Shown: piece by piece, positions 1 to 13,884 of the stretch | Layout of the letters: each line of letters begins with the position of its first letter | Numbering within the stretch: the first letter of the stretch is position 1 | Notes under the pieces: model-generated | The model's database searches: none | Told to the model about the DNA's origin: nothing | What the model saw: only the letters and a program-made list of their open reading frames with translations | Program-made: the position numbers and the translations under genes | Assembly: GCF_964340395.1 (NCBI RefSeq) | Contig: NC_135570.1 | Location: 16,304,822 to 16,368,821, forward strand | Reading direction: 5' to 3' | Length of the DNA: 64,000 bases | Origin: Glandiceps talaboti | Lineage: Eukaryota; Hemichordata; Enteropneusta; Spengelidae

Positions 1-88
1 ATATTTTTTGTTGAATCTAGCTCGTGCATGGTATAATAGAAAATGTACAGTGCTAAGTCTTAATTCAGCTGTGTTGAGAATTATTAGG

Positions 89-123
89 ACACCCACCCCC
101 ACCCCACCCCCACCCCACCCTCC
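89..123. repeat. C-rich (CCCCA)n simple repeat
   Basis: Short tract of alternating CACCC and CCACCCC units; one strand is almost free of G. Confidence 0.85.
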
Positions 124-1147
124 CTTTGAACCACTTGAAATGCTGGAATTCAGTAAGAAATATTTAATAAAAGTTTGAAACTGTTTGTTTGTCAAGATCT
201 TGTGACTATTTTTTTACCTATTCAGAATGCCATGTGTTGCCTAGCAACTTAGGAATGACTCTCAGGAACCTGGCAGTTATGTTTGGAATGCACTTGAAAT
301 TTGTGAAATATTTGTAGAAAGTAATTCATTTAATGAAGACAAAGGGTGTCATTTACGTATAAATTAATCTCTTTACCAAGTTTGTTGTTCAAGTATTTCC
401 CTATAAAATACTTCCTTATTAGTAGACATTGGATGTCTGTTGATTTTATAGATTAAAAACTAAAGTATTTGACCTTACCTATTGTGTAATGTTTACACAA
501 ATATCTTAGAAAAACGTATTAGTTGAAATGCTGTTTTGATTAGTCATAAAGTAATTAATGCTATGTATGTCTAATTTGTCTTAAAGTTACTGCTATGTAT
601 ATCTAGTAATTGGATATTGTTAAAGGTAAAGAAAACAGTAGAAGCCATTGTTTATAGTGTTACAGTATATGCATGTTTTATTTGGCAGCATACATGCTGG
701 TAACTTCTGTTGTTACTAATAGTACTATAGTTTAAGTTACTCCTAGTGCCAATGTGCTATTGTCCAGTTGCCAAACTCATTGAAAAGTTTTTAAGTATGC
801 TTAAGATACTGTTTTCGTTTTGTTGGTAATTTTTGATCAACACATGTAATTCCAAAGTGTAGACACTACTGCAGACTTTGAGTTAAAATGCCACCAGTAT
901 ACTATGCACATGTTTCTGTGGGTATATGTTGCCATGGTGACAATATCGACAGACAAAAATTGAAGGCTTGCCAAGTTTCCATAAATAAAGAGGTTGGAAA
1001 GTATAAGTTGATATTATCCTTTAAACTCATAATGGAAGTAGATTAAATCAATTCAAATTGTTTTATCATTCTTTAACATTATTTGTTGATTGTAAATAGT
1101 ACAGGAAATGTGCCAAAGTCAAATGTGTGAATTCTGTCTTCTTGTGT

Positions 1148-1290
1148 TAGCACTATCTTATCAGTGAAGTCCTAAGGATTTCATAGGATTATTCATTTGT
1201 TCTGAACCACCTTTTATAACTTTAAGGTCTGCCAGACAACGGTTTTTTACTCCTACATTTTAATCCATATCCAATATCAGCCTTGAAAGT
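1148..1290 (+). repeat. Interspersed repeat, TATCTTATCAGTG family copy
   Basis: Starts with CTATCTTATCAGTGAAGTC and continues AGGATT..CATAGGATTATTC. The same order of words recurs at 6969, 7147 and 23457, so this is a dispersed repeat. No terminal repeats or coding capacity seen. Confidence 0.6.
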
Positions 1291-2033
1291 CCCAATATTC
1301 AATCCCAGGTTCTCACATTAATACTTCAGTGAAACCATAAGAATTTAGTGTGCAGGACCAACTTTTAGTATATCTCTGCCAGATAACTGTTTTTCACACC
1401 TAGATTTTAATCCTTCACATTTGTTTGATTTTGGCCTTCAATATTTGTTATCATTGCTTACATCAAAAGAATATATGTCACTGGGTATTAGCAAATTACA
1501 ACTTTAGAATCATGAAAATACACAGTGCACCAAAAAGAAACCAAAATTCAGTGAAAATTCAGTCTAAATTTTGATAAAAATGTGGAAAAATAAGTATAAT
1601 ATATGACATCACTGAAGTAAAATTAGGATATTTAATGTCAGTTAAAATTTAAGGAAATGAAATTGTGCAATATACTGAGATATTTTGATGAAATATTTTT
1701 TACTCATGTAGATATTTGCTATGAATGTAAATGAAGTTTTAATTTATCAGTGTTAGCACACAATCCATACTGATCTGATTAATTCAATGAAACAATATCA
1801 TAGAATGAAAACTAATCAATTGATGGTGAAAAGAAGAACTGCAAGTAATTGAAGCTGTAATGAAATGAGAAAAAAATGAATCAATAGTTTTCATTGTCAA
1901 TCGACTTTACAATTTGAGTAGATTACAACCCCATGACTTCCATTCAAGGGACTATCTCAGATTATTGTGTGATCTCAGAGAATTAAATTCATTCATTTGT
2001 TTATTTGACATACATTCATTTTTGTTCATTTGT

Positions 2034-2083
2034 TTGTTGTTTGTTTGTTTGTTTGTTTGTTTGTTTGTTTGTTTGTTTGTTTG
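2034..2083. repeat. (GTTT)n microsatellite
   Basis: About a dozen perfect TTTG tetramers. The ORFs across it are low-complexity translations (FVCL repeats). Confidence 0.95.
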
Positions 2084-2458
2084 CTCATTCATTCATTTGA
2101 AAACAGATCGCTATTTTATTACAATTACAAACTTCATTTTCGTAAAGCTAACAAATTCCACTTAGTGAGTGTACATATTATTTTGAGACTATCCCTAATA
2201 AAATTAAATGTTTCATAGTGGGCGTATTTTTTTGTTCAGTATTTTGTTTCAAGTATTGGATTTGTGTCCAAATTATTAAATGTGTATATTGTGAAAATGA
2301 ACATAGCATTCCACATTACTGCAGTTTTAAACTGATGAAATCCAAATATTGCTATTACGTCAGAATATGAAACATTCAAAATATTTCTTAAAACGATATT
2401 ACAAACCTGTATTGTTTAAGACTTGAAATTGTACTATCTAGTAGAAGTCAATTTTTCC

Positions 2459-2785
2459 TTAAAGTGGCCATATGGATGAGGATTTGGTATTTTTTCCTTA
2501 AAGTGGTCATATGGATGAGGATTTGGTATTTATTTTGGAATTTTAGTTCATAAAACAATTCTATCATGTCTTCCTACTCAAAAAATCAATGTGAAACAGC
2601 ATATGTCAAGGCCTTCTTTGTAACTCAAAAAATTGCAAATGAAAATGATTGTGTAAAATGTTTGTTATTCTACGTACAATAAGAAACTTTTTATACATTA
2701 TCAAGTAGGAAGCCATGATAAAATTGTTTTAGAAATTAGAAAATTCAAAATAAATAGCCAATCTTCATCCATATGGCCACTTTAA
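2459..2785. mobile_element. MITE-like element, TTAA-bounded, CCATATGG family
   Basis: Left end TTAAAGTGGCCATATGGAT and right end ATCCATATGGCCACTTTAA are inverted copies, and the similarity extends inward (ACAATTCTATCATG.CTTCCTACT against AGTAGGAAGCCATGATAAAATTGT). The outer four bases are TTAA on each side, as expected for a piggyBac-type target duplication. The left 39 bp are tandemly duplicated near 2498. No transposase. Related partial copies lie at 23192 and 41487. Confidence 0.75.
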
Positions 2786-3508
2786 ACACCAATGTTTGAA
2801 TCCCATGGACTTGGATGACCATAACTAATCAGTAGTCATGACAACTACATAGTCTAAGTGTATCATTCCATTGTTCAAGAACAACGTCTCAGCAAGACAA
2901 TAATTTGTCATGTACATATTTTTTTTAAAACCAAATCCCACATTCACCTCTAAATGTCCAAGGTCTAAATGGCTTTGTTCAACCATGTTTTGTATTGTTG
3001 GTCTGGAGAAAGATTGTCTCCACAGACAAAGGTGCACTGAGGAAGTTAAAATCACATTTTTGTGATTGATAAACGTTGCTAATATCTACCACAACACAAG
3101 TTGACAACTTTCCTGTGAGAACTATTTGACTACCGTGCATTGTTACATAGTGTTTGAAATGTCAGTGATCAAAACATCTCTACTGATTTATTACCCCAGG
3201 TACAGACCTTTCTGTATGATTGCACAGACCTTAAATACTAGGAATAGTACAGACTATTTTGTATCATGGAGCAATCTGGTAATTTCTCATCTCCCTAGGG
3301 TAAATACAATCCATGCTAAGCTGTCACATTGTGTACAAGGCTATACATCTATCTATGATTGCTATCTAGGTACCCTAGCTTACACAATTTCACCATAACA
3401 TTACATGGTCATCCAACTTCCACCTTTGTAGAATCTTTACATCAAATCTTTATGGGTACTTTTTAGGACTGTATAATTGTCAAAAAAAATTACACCCTCA
3501 TTTACATA

Positions 3509-3888
3509 TTAAAGTGGCACAAGCTGAATTTACATGTATAAGCTTTTTACTCAAAGTGAAAATCCTTATGTAAAGACTTTGATTAAACTATATATGCTAG
3601 TATAATGTGAATGTTGATGACATTTACAATTTGTGTTCTGGCATTGTTAGAACTGTTGTTGGGAGGTAGGTGGGAATTTGTGTGCATTTTTGGATATATA
3701 TAATATATTATGTAATAAATTATGTCATTGGATCATTTATAAGTTATATCCTAATACCAGCTTTGAGTTATAATTGCAAGTGGTGGTTAAGTATATAACA
3801 GTAAGTAGAATACTGTGAGTACTGACTCTTTAACATGCAGAAAAAATTACATCCCAAAAAGATATAAACTCAGCTTGTATCCCTTTAA
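3509..3888. mobile_element. MITE-like element, TTAA-bounded, GCACAAGCTGA family
   Basis: Begins TTAAAGTGGCACAAGCTGA and ends CTCAGCTTGTATCCCTTTAA, an imperfect inverted repeat with TTAA outside. A second copy in the opposite orientation lies at 44627-44969, with matching internal words (AGTAGAATACTGTGAGTAC, TTATGTCATTGGATC). Non-coding. Confidence 0.75.
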
Positions 3889-4414
3889 TAAACCACTGGA
3901 AAATGGGTGATGCAGTAAAAATTACCTTTCCTGAAGACTTAAATGCAACTGATTGATGGAGATTGAGTCAGTCATGACCAAATGTGATCACCAAAGCACC
4001 ATAGTAGAATTAGTATGCCACAGATTGGACTCAGTCTTTTCTTTTTATGCATACATTCTTTGGAGAGTTTACTTCATTGCTGAGAATTTTGAATAAATTT
4101 TTAACACTTCAATGTTCCATTTTTAGCTATGCTGTCAATGATAGGATATATGCATAGATATTAGTGATATATGCATAGATATTACCTATGAGATGGTGTA
4201 ATCTTAACTTTTTTTATAAGCTAAAATAATGTAAAATCAGTAGTTCTATATGATTTGACTTAAAAGTGACTTCTCTTTACAATCTATGTAGATATAACTT
4301 TTCATTACAAAAATACTTTTTAGCTATTGTGAACTGATAGGTAACTTACTATAAATCTGGACATTGTTGCTAAAAGACTCAGTGTCACTAGTTTTATTGC
4401 AAAACAAAAAATGC

Positions 4415-4735
4415 AAAAATAAGTAGTGACTTAGCCTTCTTGTACATGAACACAATGTACCAATCTGGTAATTAGTAAAAATAAGTAGTGACTAAAATTA
4501 CCTTCTTGTACATGAATACAATGTACCAGTCTGGTAATTAGTAAAAATAAGTAGTGACTAAAATTACCTTCTTGTACATGAACACAATGTACCAGTCTGG
4601 TAATTAGTAAAAATAAGTAGTGACTAAAATTACCTTCTTGTACATGAACACAATGTACCAGTCTGGTAATTAGTGAAAGTTAGTCTTTGAGAACTCGCTG
4701 AAGACTGTAAAATCACAAAACTTTGTAGTGGTAAA
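4415..4735 (+). repeat. 66-bp tandem repeat (4 units) inside a dispersed repeat
   Basis: Four units beginning AAAAATAAGTAGTGAC and ending CTGGTAATTAGT start at 4415, 4477, 4543 and 4609 (66-bp period, first unit 62 bp). The array is followed by GTCTTTGAGAACT-GCTGAA. The same unit plus the same flank recurs at 22932-23110 with two units, so a dispersed element carries a variable-number internal array. Confidence 0.8.
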
Positions 4736-5921
4736 AATATGTAGCTTTACAGTAATTGTTTTATTTCTTAGTATATTTATACAAGAAAGGTATAGATAAT
4801 AAAATAAATGTTACTTCTCAAAACTTTTGAACTAGAATCTCAGTATTGTATTATTTAATATCAATGTTGTAGGAAGTAGTTCCTGTACTACTGAACTGTT
4901 GCCATAGAAACAGTAGTGATGTGGAATCAAACGATTTATATATCCTGTATGTGTTCAAAACATGACAATTTGGTTTGTGTGCAAATATTATGTTTTTATT
5001 TATCAATGAAATCAGAGACATTCATGTGACTGACATTAAAATGTTGATAAATAATCGGACAATGGTAAACAATTTTAAGCCACCATTTCAATGAGATTCA
5101 CTTGTAGTTAGTCTAGACTCTAACTTTGTTGTCATTATGTCTTCTGCAGCTGTATAAACTTTCTAATATCCGGACATTTTAGGAAAATCAAAATGAATGA
5201 GGAATCACATCCTGAGCTGCAAACCAAAACATCATAATTTGGCCACACCAATTGAAGTTTTTGTTATGCACAGGTCAAGGACTTCTTGTTTTATTTAGCC
5301 AGTGTTTATCTCTTTGACTTTCCCTTAGGAAAAGGGAGTTAACTACAGAATAGCTGTACTGGTTAGTTTTAGTAAGGATGAAGAATGTCAAATGTTTAAT
5401 ATGAAAATTTAGTTTCCCCAAAGTATTTGTAGTTTTAGCTGTCATTTCTTGATGGAAGTTGAGTGACATTTTGATCTTAATCGTGTGGATGTGATATTCT
5501 ATATAGTCCGGTGTACAATAATTTATGGGCACTAACAAAAAGGAGAGAAACAATATTTTAGTTTTGTATGGCTGCAGTACAATCAGTACCTGTGATAGGA
5601 AAAGTTGTTACAGTAGTTCGTATGTTGCTATAGAAAGTAAAACAGACCACCTAAGTTGTCAATGAATGGCTCAGAATGAAATCCATCAGATTTATGTCTT
5701 ACACAGTATTAAGGCAGTAAGCTCATGAATAAGGGAATATTGGAAGTAATGAGTTGTGCAAACAGTCCTTAAGTATAATAGTTTAAAACATTGTTTTGAG
5801 CTATAAACTCATTATCAATGACTGTTTATATTGCCATGTCAATATTGTGAAATGGACATACCAAATGGTCAATGCATTGCAGGACAAATTGAATGGTCAA
5901 TGCATTACAGGATAAATTGAA

Positions 5922-6127
5922 TGTGTGTGTGTGTGTGCATATAAAGAATTATTGTATATTTGCATGTTTGAAAACATTTTAGATAGTTTATATCGTATTA
6001 TTACTTTTAACAAACCTTCGCGAGGAAGAACTGTACTAGCCACACCAAAACATTGCTGTATAAATTTGGAGATTGGAAGTAAGGCTGACATCTCCCATTT
6101 GAGATATATGTGTGTGTGTGTGTGTGT

Positions 6128-6198
<71 letters not shown>

Positions 6199-6236
6199 TG
6201 TATGTGTATGTGTGTGTATGTGTGTGTGTATGTGCA

Positions 6237-6269
<33 letters not shown>

Positions 6270-6275
6270 GTATCA
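5922..6275. repeat. (TG)n microsatellite tracts
   Basis: A short TG run at 5922-5938 and a long TG/TATG run at 6108-6275. A 30-bp direct duplication (AATGGTCAATGCATT.CAGGA) sits just before the first run (5861-5921). ORFs here are CV or HT repeats and not genes. Confidence 0.95.
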
Positions 6276-6968
6276 CAGAATATATTACATGTAGATGTTT
6301 ATAAAACCATTCTAAATTTTAATTAACTATAGTAGTCAAGAATAATAAGTTACAATGTACAATCATTCAGTGGAAATGACACATTTTAAACTAGCCCCTT
6401 CATTATGATATAGTATTTTGGGAGTTGAAAAGTATACTTTCAAGATGTCAAAGAGGTTTGATTTCTTTTCTTTGTTAGAATTGATTTTCACATGAGGATT
6501 CAACAGGAACGGACTTTTAAAGTAGTCTGAATAATAAGGAAATGAAATGTCGTTCTTGGATACTTGGTGTAGTTTTGAAAATGAATGAAAAGAAAAGATT
6601 TCTATCAAATATTTATACAACGTAAGTGTTGACATAATCACTTTATTGTATTACCAAAGTGTAATTTCCTTACACCATGAGAACACATATATGATGTAAT
6701 CAAGGAAGTATGAGGAATTTTAAATATTTATAAACTTATTAGCATAATTCCCATGATTCATCTGTAATTAAGTAAATTGTAAGTTTGATGGGAAGAGAAG
6801 CACTGTCTTTGCTGATAGCAGTAAAACAAGACAACCATATCACCTGACACTAATATAACCCTAATTTGCATAGTGACACCTGACCCTTATTTGCATATAA
6901 TTAGCAATTTTATGTGGCTTGGAATGTAAACTTTTAATGAATGAAATATGTTACTCAATCCCAGTAAG

Positions 6969-7260
6969 TGCCATCTTATCAGTGCAACCATTAGGATTAC
7001 ATAGGATTATTCTTTTGTTCTGGATCAACTTTTCCTATAGTATAACTTTGTCTGACAATTATTTTTCACAAATACATTTCAATTCTAGTCTACACTGGGC
7101 CTTTAAAACCAATGGTTAAAGGCCCATGTTTTAATCCCAGGTTCTCTATCTTATCAGTGGAGTCATAAGGATTACATAGGATTAGTCTTTAGTTGTGGAT
7201 CAACTTTTATAGCACTGTCAGACAATTTTTGTTCTCACCCTAATTTTATAATCCTAAACT
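6969..7260 (+). repeat. Two tandem copies of the TATCTTATCAGTG repeat
   Basis: Copies start near 6969 and 7147, each with ATCTTATCAGTG, GGATTACATAGGATTA and, about 70 bp later, a CTGTCAGACAATT-like word. Same family as 1148 and 23457. Confidence 0.6.
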
Positions 7261-8220
7261 GACATATGGTGTGAAAGTATGGATTTGACAATTATCGAAT
7301 CTGAAAAGTGCACTTATGGGTTGCCAGATTTCTTTGAGGAGAGTGGTTTTATCAGGAAAACAAATACATGTAGTTGTAATGATGTAATTATCAAGGGAGA
7401 AAAAATAGAAACGTGTACTGTTATGCAAACATTTGGAAATCAATATACAAATTATATTTATAGATTATGGATAATGTAACTGAAGGAGAGTAAAAATCTA
7501 TGGAGTGCAGTATGAGATAATGAAGCTATTAATGACATTATTTGGTGACTGTTTTCACTCACTTTGAAATAACTACAGTGAAGGAATTTGTAGTTTCCAG
7601 TCATTCTAAAATAACTGTAGTATGTGCAAGTATTTGTAGTTTTCATGTTTACATTATGCTTGTCTTTGCTGGTTTCATCAGAATGTAACGATAATTTTTT
7701 TTTTTCAAAAACGAGAATTAATTAGATATTATCCCTCAAATTTTTTTTGAATGAAAATTGGGGGAATAAGGAGCACAAGTATAATTTGTGAAAAATCTGG
7801 AAAAATAATTAATTTTAATTTTGATATTAATTTTGAATGGTTCACTAATATTTGAGTTATGAAGAACCCAATATAGATGTGGTGTGTCATGATATGGAAC
7901 AATAAGGGTATAATTCCTCTATTTTTGTTTCAACATGTTCAACTTGGTGGATGTGCATAGTATACAATAGAGGTGAAAAAGAAACGAAATTAATGTGAAA
8001 AGATTTATAATGCAAAGAAATGTAGGCTGCTGGCATGTATAATTTGAACGTGGGGTGTAGGTATAGCTTTACTAATAATATTGGTAGAATATGTTGACTA
8101 CAATATTGTTCCAAATATGCAAATGAGCTGGTGATTGACACTTTTAGGATCAGACAGTGCATTGTCCCTTAAAACACTTAACTGAACATTTAATAACAAA
8201 ATTGACCAAGGCCTCCCCTC

Positions 8221-8246
8221 ACCCCCCCCCCCCCCCACCCCCACCC
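8221..8246. repeat. Poly-C / CCCCA tract
   Basis: Seventeen or more consecutive C followed by CCCCA units. Length is prone to sequencing error. Confidence 0.85.
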
Positions 8247-10855
8247 CGAAGTCCGGGGAGGGTTATTTTTGTGTTTCCCCTAGTTCTGCAGACAGCATGG
8301 GCTGGACAATCATGAAAAAGGAGACCGATGCGAAGGTATTTAAGTGATTGACCAGAAACAATTCTTTCTCTTTTTTTGGCCTAAGTTAAACATTTAAATT
8401 ACTTAGATGATCTTTCTACTCAATCAGCTCTGGATTCACTTACCTAGACCAATTTGATATTAAAGTCAGTACAAAGGACATGAAATAAATAAATTGACAT
8501 GTACATGATTTTGTAACAAGTCTGTAAACCAAATCTTCCCTGTCAATTCTGTCTAAATGTTGTCACTTAAATTCATAATATGATGAAGTAATTCACATAC
8601 ACATTTTTAAAATGATAAAACTAGCCAAAATAGACGAAACACTATCAAACCCCCAGGCTGATAAAATTCCAATAAATTAATGTATGTACTGTAGAAATTT
8701 GGTCAAAAAGGTCATACTCATTCAAAATAAAATTTATAATGTTCCATTTTCTTTTTTTTTCCTATTATTCTCTTTTATTTTATTTTATGACATCAGAAAA
8801 TTACCTAGATGTTGTCACTATAAATCAGTTGTATTCAGTGAAGTCATTCACTTTGGATAAAAAGAGACATTTAATGAAAATGAATTCTAATTAAGTATTC
8901 TAGAATGTTCACAGAAATGTTATTTAGGATAAAAAGAAACATTATTGCTGAATGCACTTAAACTTTAGCTGTTAATTTGTTCGTGAAAACTCTATTCTCA
9001 GTTAAAAGCAATTATAAAAAATGTGGGTGTCACTGCAATTCTTTATTTCATATCTGCATCGACTCAGAATTCTTTCTTTTGATTTTTTGAAAAATTATAG
9101 GATTGTCATGTTCCATGTTTGCATACGATTTTTTTGTGAGTTATTTTTTATTTTTATTTATTTTTATTTGTTATGCTTCATCACCGACAAGTCAAAATTA
9201 TACAATACTATAAATTAAAGTAACATGTACAATAGACTACAAAAGGACAGAAAGACCATACATAAACAAATAAAAATACCAAAATAAAGATAGCCTGTAA
9301 AATGAAATGGACAAACAGATGACAAGCACAACATACTAGCATCCAACCAACATCACAAATGCATCAGTTGAAAAATAAATTATCAATTTTGAATGTACAA
9401 CAACTGAAAGTCATTGACGTCAAAAAATGTTGCACTCAAGACATTTACAATAATCAGAAGACCATGTACAAAAGAGAGTAGATTCAAAAGAGCTCACAAA
9501 TTTGTGGTACCTTTTTTTTTGTTTTTATGTTTTTTCTACTTTAAGGGATATTTTCAAAGAAATAATACACATACATGTATAACTGACCATGTGATATTGA
9601 ACAATATGTGGCTATAGGTATAGGTGGATTAAAATGAAACTATGAAAATGAAATAAAATATCTATAACTTATGGTGCTAGGAAAACCAAATTTGTTTAGA
9701 CATATAATACATGAAGCAGAGATGACCTAAATGTTAGAATTTCAGAGCCCTGACATAAAGCAGTGTTTATTGTATAAATATTGATACAAATACAAGTAAA
9801 AGATATTTTCGTTTGAAAATATGTAAAATAAAATTTATAATTAAACTAAATTGTAGAAATTACTCAAATTAATTCTAAAAATATACTTTTGATGAAACTC
9901 AAGTCCATAGCCTAAAATATCCAAAAGTAATAAAATTATGATATCACGGTTGAATGTGTGGACTATAAATAACTTGACCAGTTTGTCATTGACGCCATAT
10001 GTTTCCCATAAATGACATATTTTTGTTAATGTACAAATGACAAAAGAGGAATAATGTAATTCATCTCATCACTCATATCGACATGATTAGACTTGGTTTC
10101 ACAGCAGGTGTCAAATTTTATGTCATATTTAATATATGTTTGGTAACATTTATGGCTTTTTGTTGCACAAATCTGCTGGCATATGTCATTGCAGTCTCAT
10201 TACCCTTGACCAGTTGTCAGTCTGCTAAATTATGCATGAACATCAATTACATATTTTATATTGAATGACTTGTATTATTAACATTTCAGGGAAGTTCAGA
10301 ATTTTTACATTTATATTTTTGCATCAGCAGCTACCATTCATATAATGTGATAGATTTAATGGTTACCATCGTAACCACCCCAGTCAAAATTTATGGCTGT
10401 TTATTTTTCACAATATTTAACATATTATTAATAGAAATGCATTCTAGTTGTATTTGCAATGCACATGGCTATTTGGAGAAATAAATAGGAACACAACATG
10501 AAAATTATATTTTAAAAAATTGAGCATTAGAGCCATTTAAAGTATTTGTAAAATTTAAACCGTTGATGCCACCATAAATTTACATGTTATTTGTTTTTAA
10601 TGTTGTTATTCTATTTATGTACATGATTTTGTCACTGTACTCAAGTAAACAAGTTTTGTACATATTATGACACACTATACTAGCTGGTACACATTATAAT
10701 ATTTGGGTTAGGGAATATGAAATATAAACTGTTTACTTTGGGTATGTATATATATCAAACACATATAGGTCAGAAGACTTGGTTATAGATTTTAATTCTG
10801 TGGCATTTCAGAACCATCAATTATTTATAAATATGAATGATATCAAAATTTAACT

Positions 10856-10910
10856 CTATAGGTGTGTTGAAATACTAGTATAATATACTAGTATTTCAAC
10901 ACACCTATAG
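10856..10910. repeat. Perfect 27-bp palindrome with 1-nt centre
   Basis: Left arm 10856-10882 (CTATAGGTGTGTTGAAATAC...) is the exact reverse complement of right arm 10884-10910, with a single A between. It lies about 25 bp before a long CT tract. Confidence 0.95.
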
Positions 10911-10935
10911 TGCTAAAGTGCTATATACTGTATAT

Positions 10936-10966
10936 ATTCTCTCCTCTCCTCTCTATCTCTCGCTTA

Positions 10967-11045
<79 letters not shown>

Positions 11046-11173
11046 TTCTCTCTCTTTCTCTTAGCTCTTCTCTCTCTCTCTCTCTCTTTCTCTCTCAGCT
11101 CTTCTCTCTCTCTTTCTCTCTCTCTATTTCTTCCTCTATCTCTTTCGATCTCTTTCTCTTTCTCTTAGCTCTT

Positions 11174-11211
<38 letters not shown>

Positions 11212-11212
11212 A
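10936..11212. repeat. (CT)n microsatellite
   Basis: About 280 bp of polypyrimidine CT repeats with TTT and TTAGCTC interruptions on the + strand. The ORF across it is an SL repeat. Confidence 0.95.
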
Positions 11213-13797
11213 TTTTGTCACTGTCTCGCCCACTTTCTTTATTTTTCAAGCTTACATGTATTTTGTAAGATTTTACAAGAAATATAAATGGAACAATTAG
11301 TAACATTGTCATTATTATAATATAGGGTTATATGTTAGAATACGTTGATAAGATATTGCTACAGGCCACAATAAATGGGAAATTCTAATGGAAAGATTTG
11401 CCTGCAGTGTCTGCCAAAGTTTTGGATTCATATATAATGCATTAACATCATATTTTGTCATTATAGTTGACATTGTGTATGCATAATTAACAGTTTAAAA
11501 AATAGTGGAAATGTTCTGTTTCTGTTACCGTATAAAAATAAACTAGCCGTTCCTCTGAAGGAGGTTTTTATGTCCATCTATGGTCATGAACATCTGTGAA
11601 GTGATTAATATTCAAATCACCATCTATATAGTGATTAATATTCAAATGACACTTTGACCTTGATTCTTTATATTGTCACATACTAGAGATAGAAAACTGA
11701 CAAATCTGTTTATTATGAATATCACAAAAATGTTTGAGCAAACTTTGCCAATGCATTATTTTATATCATTTTATTTTATAAAAAAAATTTTCATCACAGC
11801 AAAGTGAAAAAAAAATTCATGACCAAAAATGTTAAAAGAGACACAAGGTTCAATGTCCAGGAGTGTTTAATGTTTGAAAATCCATTAATAATCTATTTTG
11901 GTGCTCTGTGCAATGTGTCGGTTCAAAGGTCAATGCCAACAAGGTGTATAATTGTACCCTACACAGTAACTGGCTATTTAAATTGACATAATAAACTATT
12001 AGATCATAGTAGATGCCAAAAACTCTTTTTTGTGACAAAATTATATCAGTAAAAAATGTAAATAAACCAACATCTGACTGAGCCAACTTTAATGTATTCC
12101 TGAAAACAACTTAGTGCGTAGTGGAAACCATATGACTAGTAGATAAAAGTGGGCATATCTATTTTCTAATTTTGGTTTGTACGAATTAGATAAAATGGAT
12201 AAAGGGAAAGTTACTGGTATGAATTACATCACATATTGTTTGATTAAAGAGACCATTTTTTACACAGTGGTAGACTGAGAAATTATTGTGTGGCAGTTCT
12301 ATGTAACTCTATGGTTGTCATGGTAACCATAATACTGCTATTAGAATCATGCATGCATTGAAATGCAGAATTAAAGGAAAATTTTATAAATGTTTGCTTC
12401 ATTTTACTCAAAGTGGAAAGATGATAATAAAAACCAGGGAAAGGAAAATAGTTTTGTTAATTCCCTGCCGGTAGGTTCATTTACAAATAAGACTATATGA
12501 GATATGAGTGCCAATATTGAGGGGGTATTTCAATTTGTATGATTACTTTGGTTTTCCCTGAGGCTATAAAGCAAGTGAAAATGCAGCAGAAAAGGCAGCT
12601 AAGCACGTGTGCAAATATACCCACAGTGACATTCATGTCATGGAGTCCAATTATTACAAAAAAAGTGTTTACCAAAACAGAAAAATAGAAATATGTAACT
12701 CAAGAACTGTGTTCATGTGATTTTGTGTACTTTGGAAGAATTACATGCTTCTTTACAAATAGGTTTGTAAAAATTTAAATACTTGTGGGAATACAATTTA
12801 CTGTACAAATTATCAATAGAATGCAATATGTAATGATGTAAGTCAACACTGGTACACAAATACATCAGACTGCAAATTTCTTTGAATATTTACTTTGCAA
12901 ATACAGAGGATTATCAATTTTGGATATATGACATAAAGGATTTTTTGGGGGGTTGGGTATTTTTTCTGAAAGGAGTCACACAGTAATCCATTCAAACCAT
13001 TCTGGACCAAATTCAGTTAATATCTGCAGAGATAAAGTTCCATGGAATCAAATATGATACAAGTGGTAAAAAAAATCTTACTAAAAAGCAATGCAGTAAA
13101 TAATATTGTTCTCTTGATGGCAGTGATATTAACCAACATGCTTCCTTGAAGTTTTTAGGGGAAAACATGTCTTGCCAGTACCAACTTATATGCAGAGTTT
13201 TTGTTTGAAGCCATCAGTAGACGACACTAAGTTAAGAATTACTAGAAATCATCTCATAGACTCTGTCAAAATAATACATTTTGTATTACAGCCTGGCTTT
13301 TTGTATTTAAGTAAATCAAAAACCCTTTTACTGAATTCCTGTAATTCATTCTTGATTTGAAATATAATTTTGTTTAAAACTGATGATTGTTACCCCACCA
13401 ATCCCTTTTAAAAATATCAAAATTGTCGTCACTTAAAATTAAATTTCAAAATAACAGCTGACAATTAATTACCAGTAATATTTGAACATTTTCAAAAAAA
13501 AAAATATTTGAAAAAAATAAATCAGTCTGCCATGTTGTACATTCACCTGCATTCTAACATTATGTGGTGTGTTTATAGCTAAGTATTGAGTGATTCTATA
13601 GTTTTAAACTTTTACATTTCCCACCAAGTAGTCCCAACATCATGGGAAGTGATTGTGTAAATGTACATGGTGGCAAGTGTTTTGTGTTCTATAATCCATA
13701 ATGCAATGTCATCAATCACTAGATTGCAATTTTATGGTCATTTGTCAAATATCACACTTGTGTGTTTTTCAAGGTCAAAATATATAGGTTAACTTGA

Positions 13798-13884
13798 TGT
13801 AAACACTGCTCTCTAGTGGTGGCTGTTACATTATCCATCCTGCATATAAACACTGCCCTCTGGTGCCAGCTGTTACATTATTAT
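13798..13884 (+). repeat. Two-copy direct repeat
   Basis: AAACACTGCTCTCTAGTGGTG..TGTTACATTAT is followed by AAACACTGCCCTCTGGTGCC..TGTTACATTAT, a diverged tandem duplication of about 45 bp. Confidence 0.7.

Noticed and set aside
10083-10268. Hydrophobic 61-aa ORF as the signal-peptide exon
   Set aside because: No phase-1 donor site at its end and no similarity to the family; ends in a stop.
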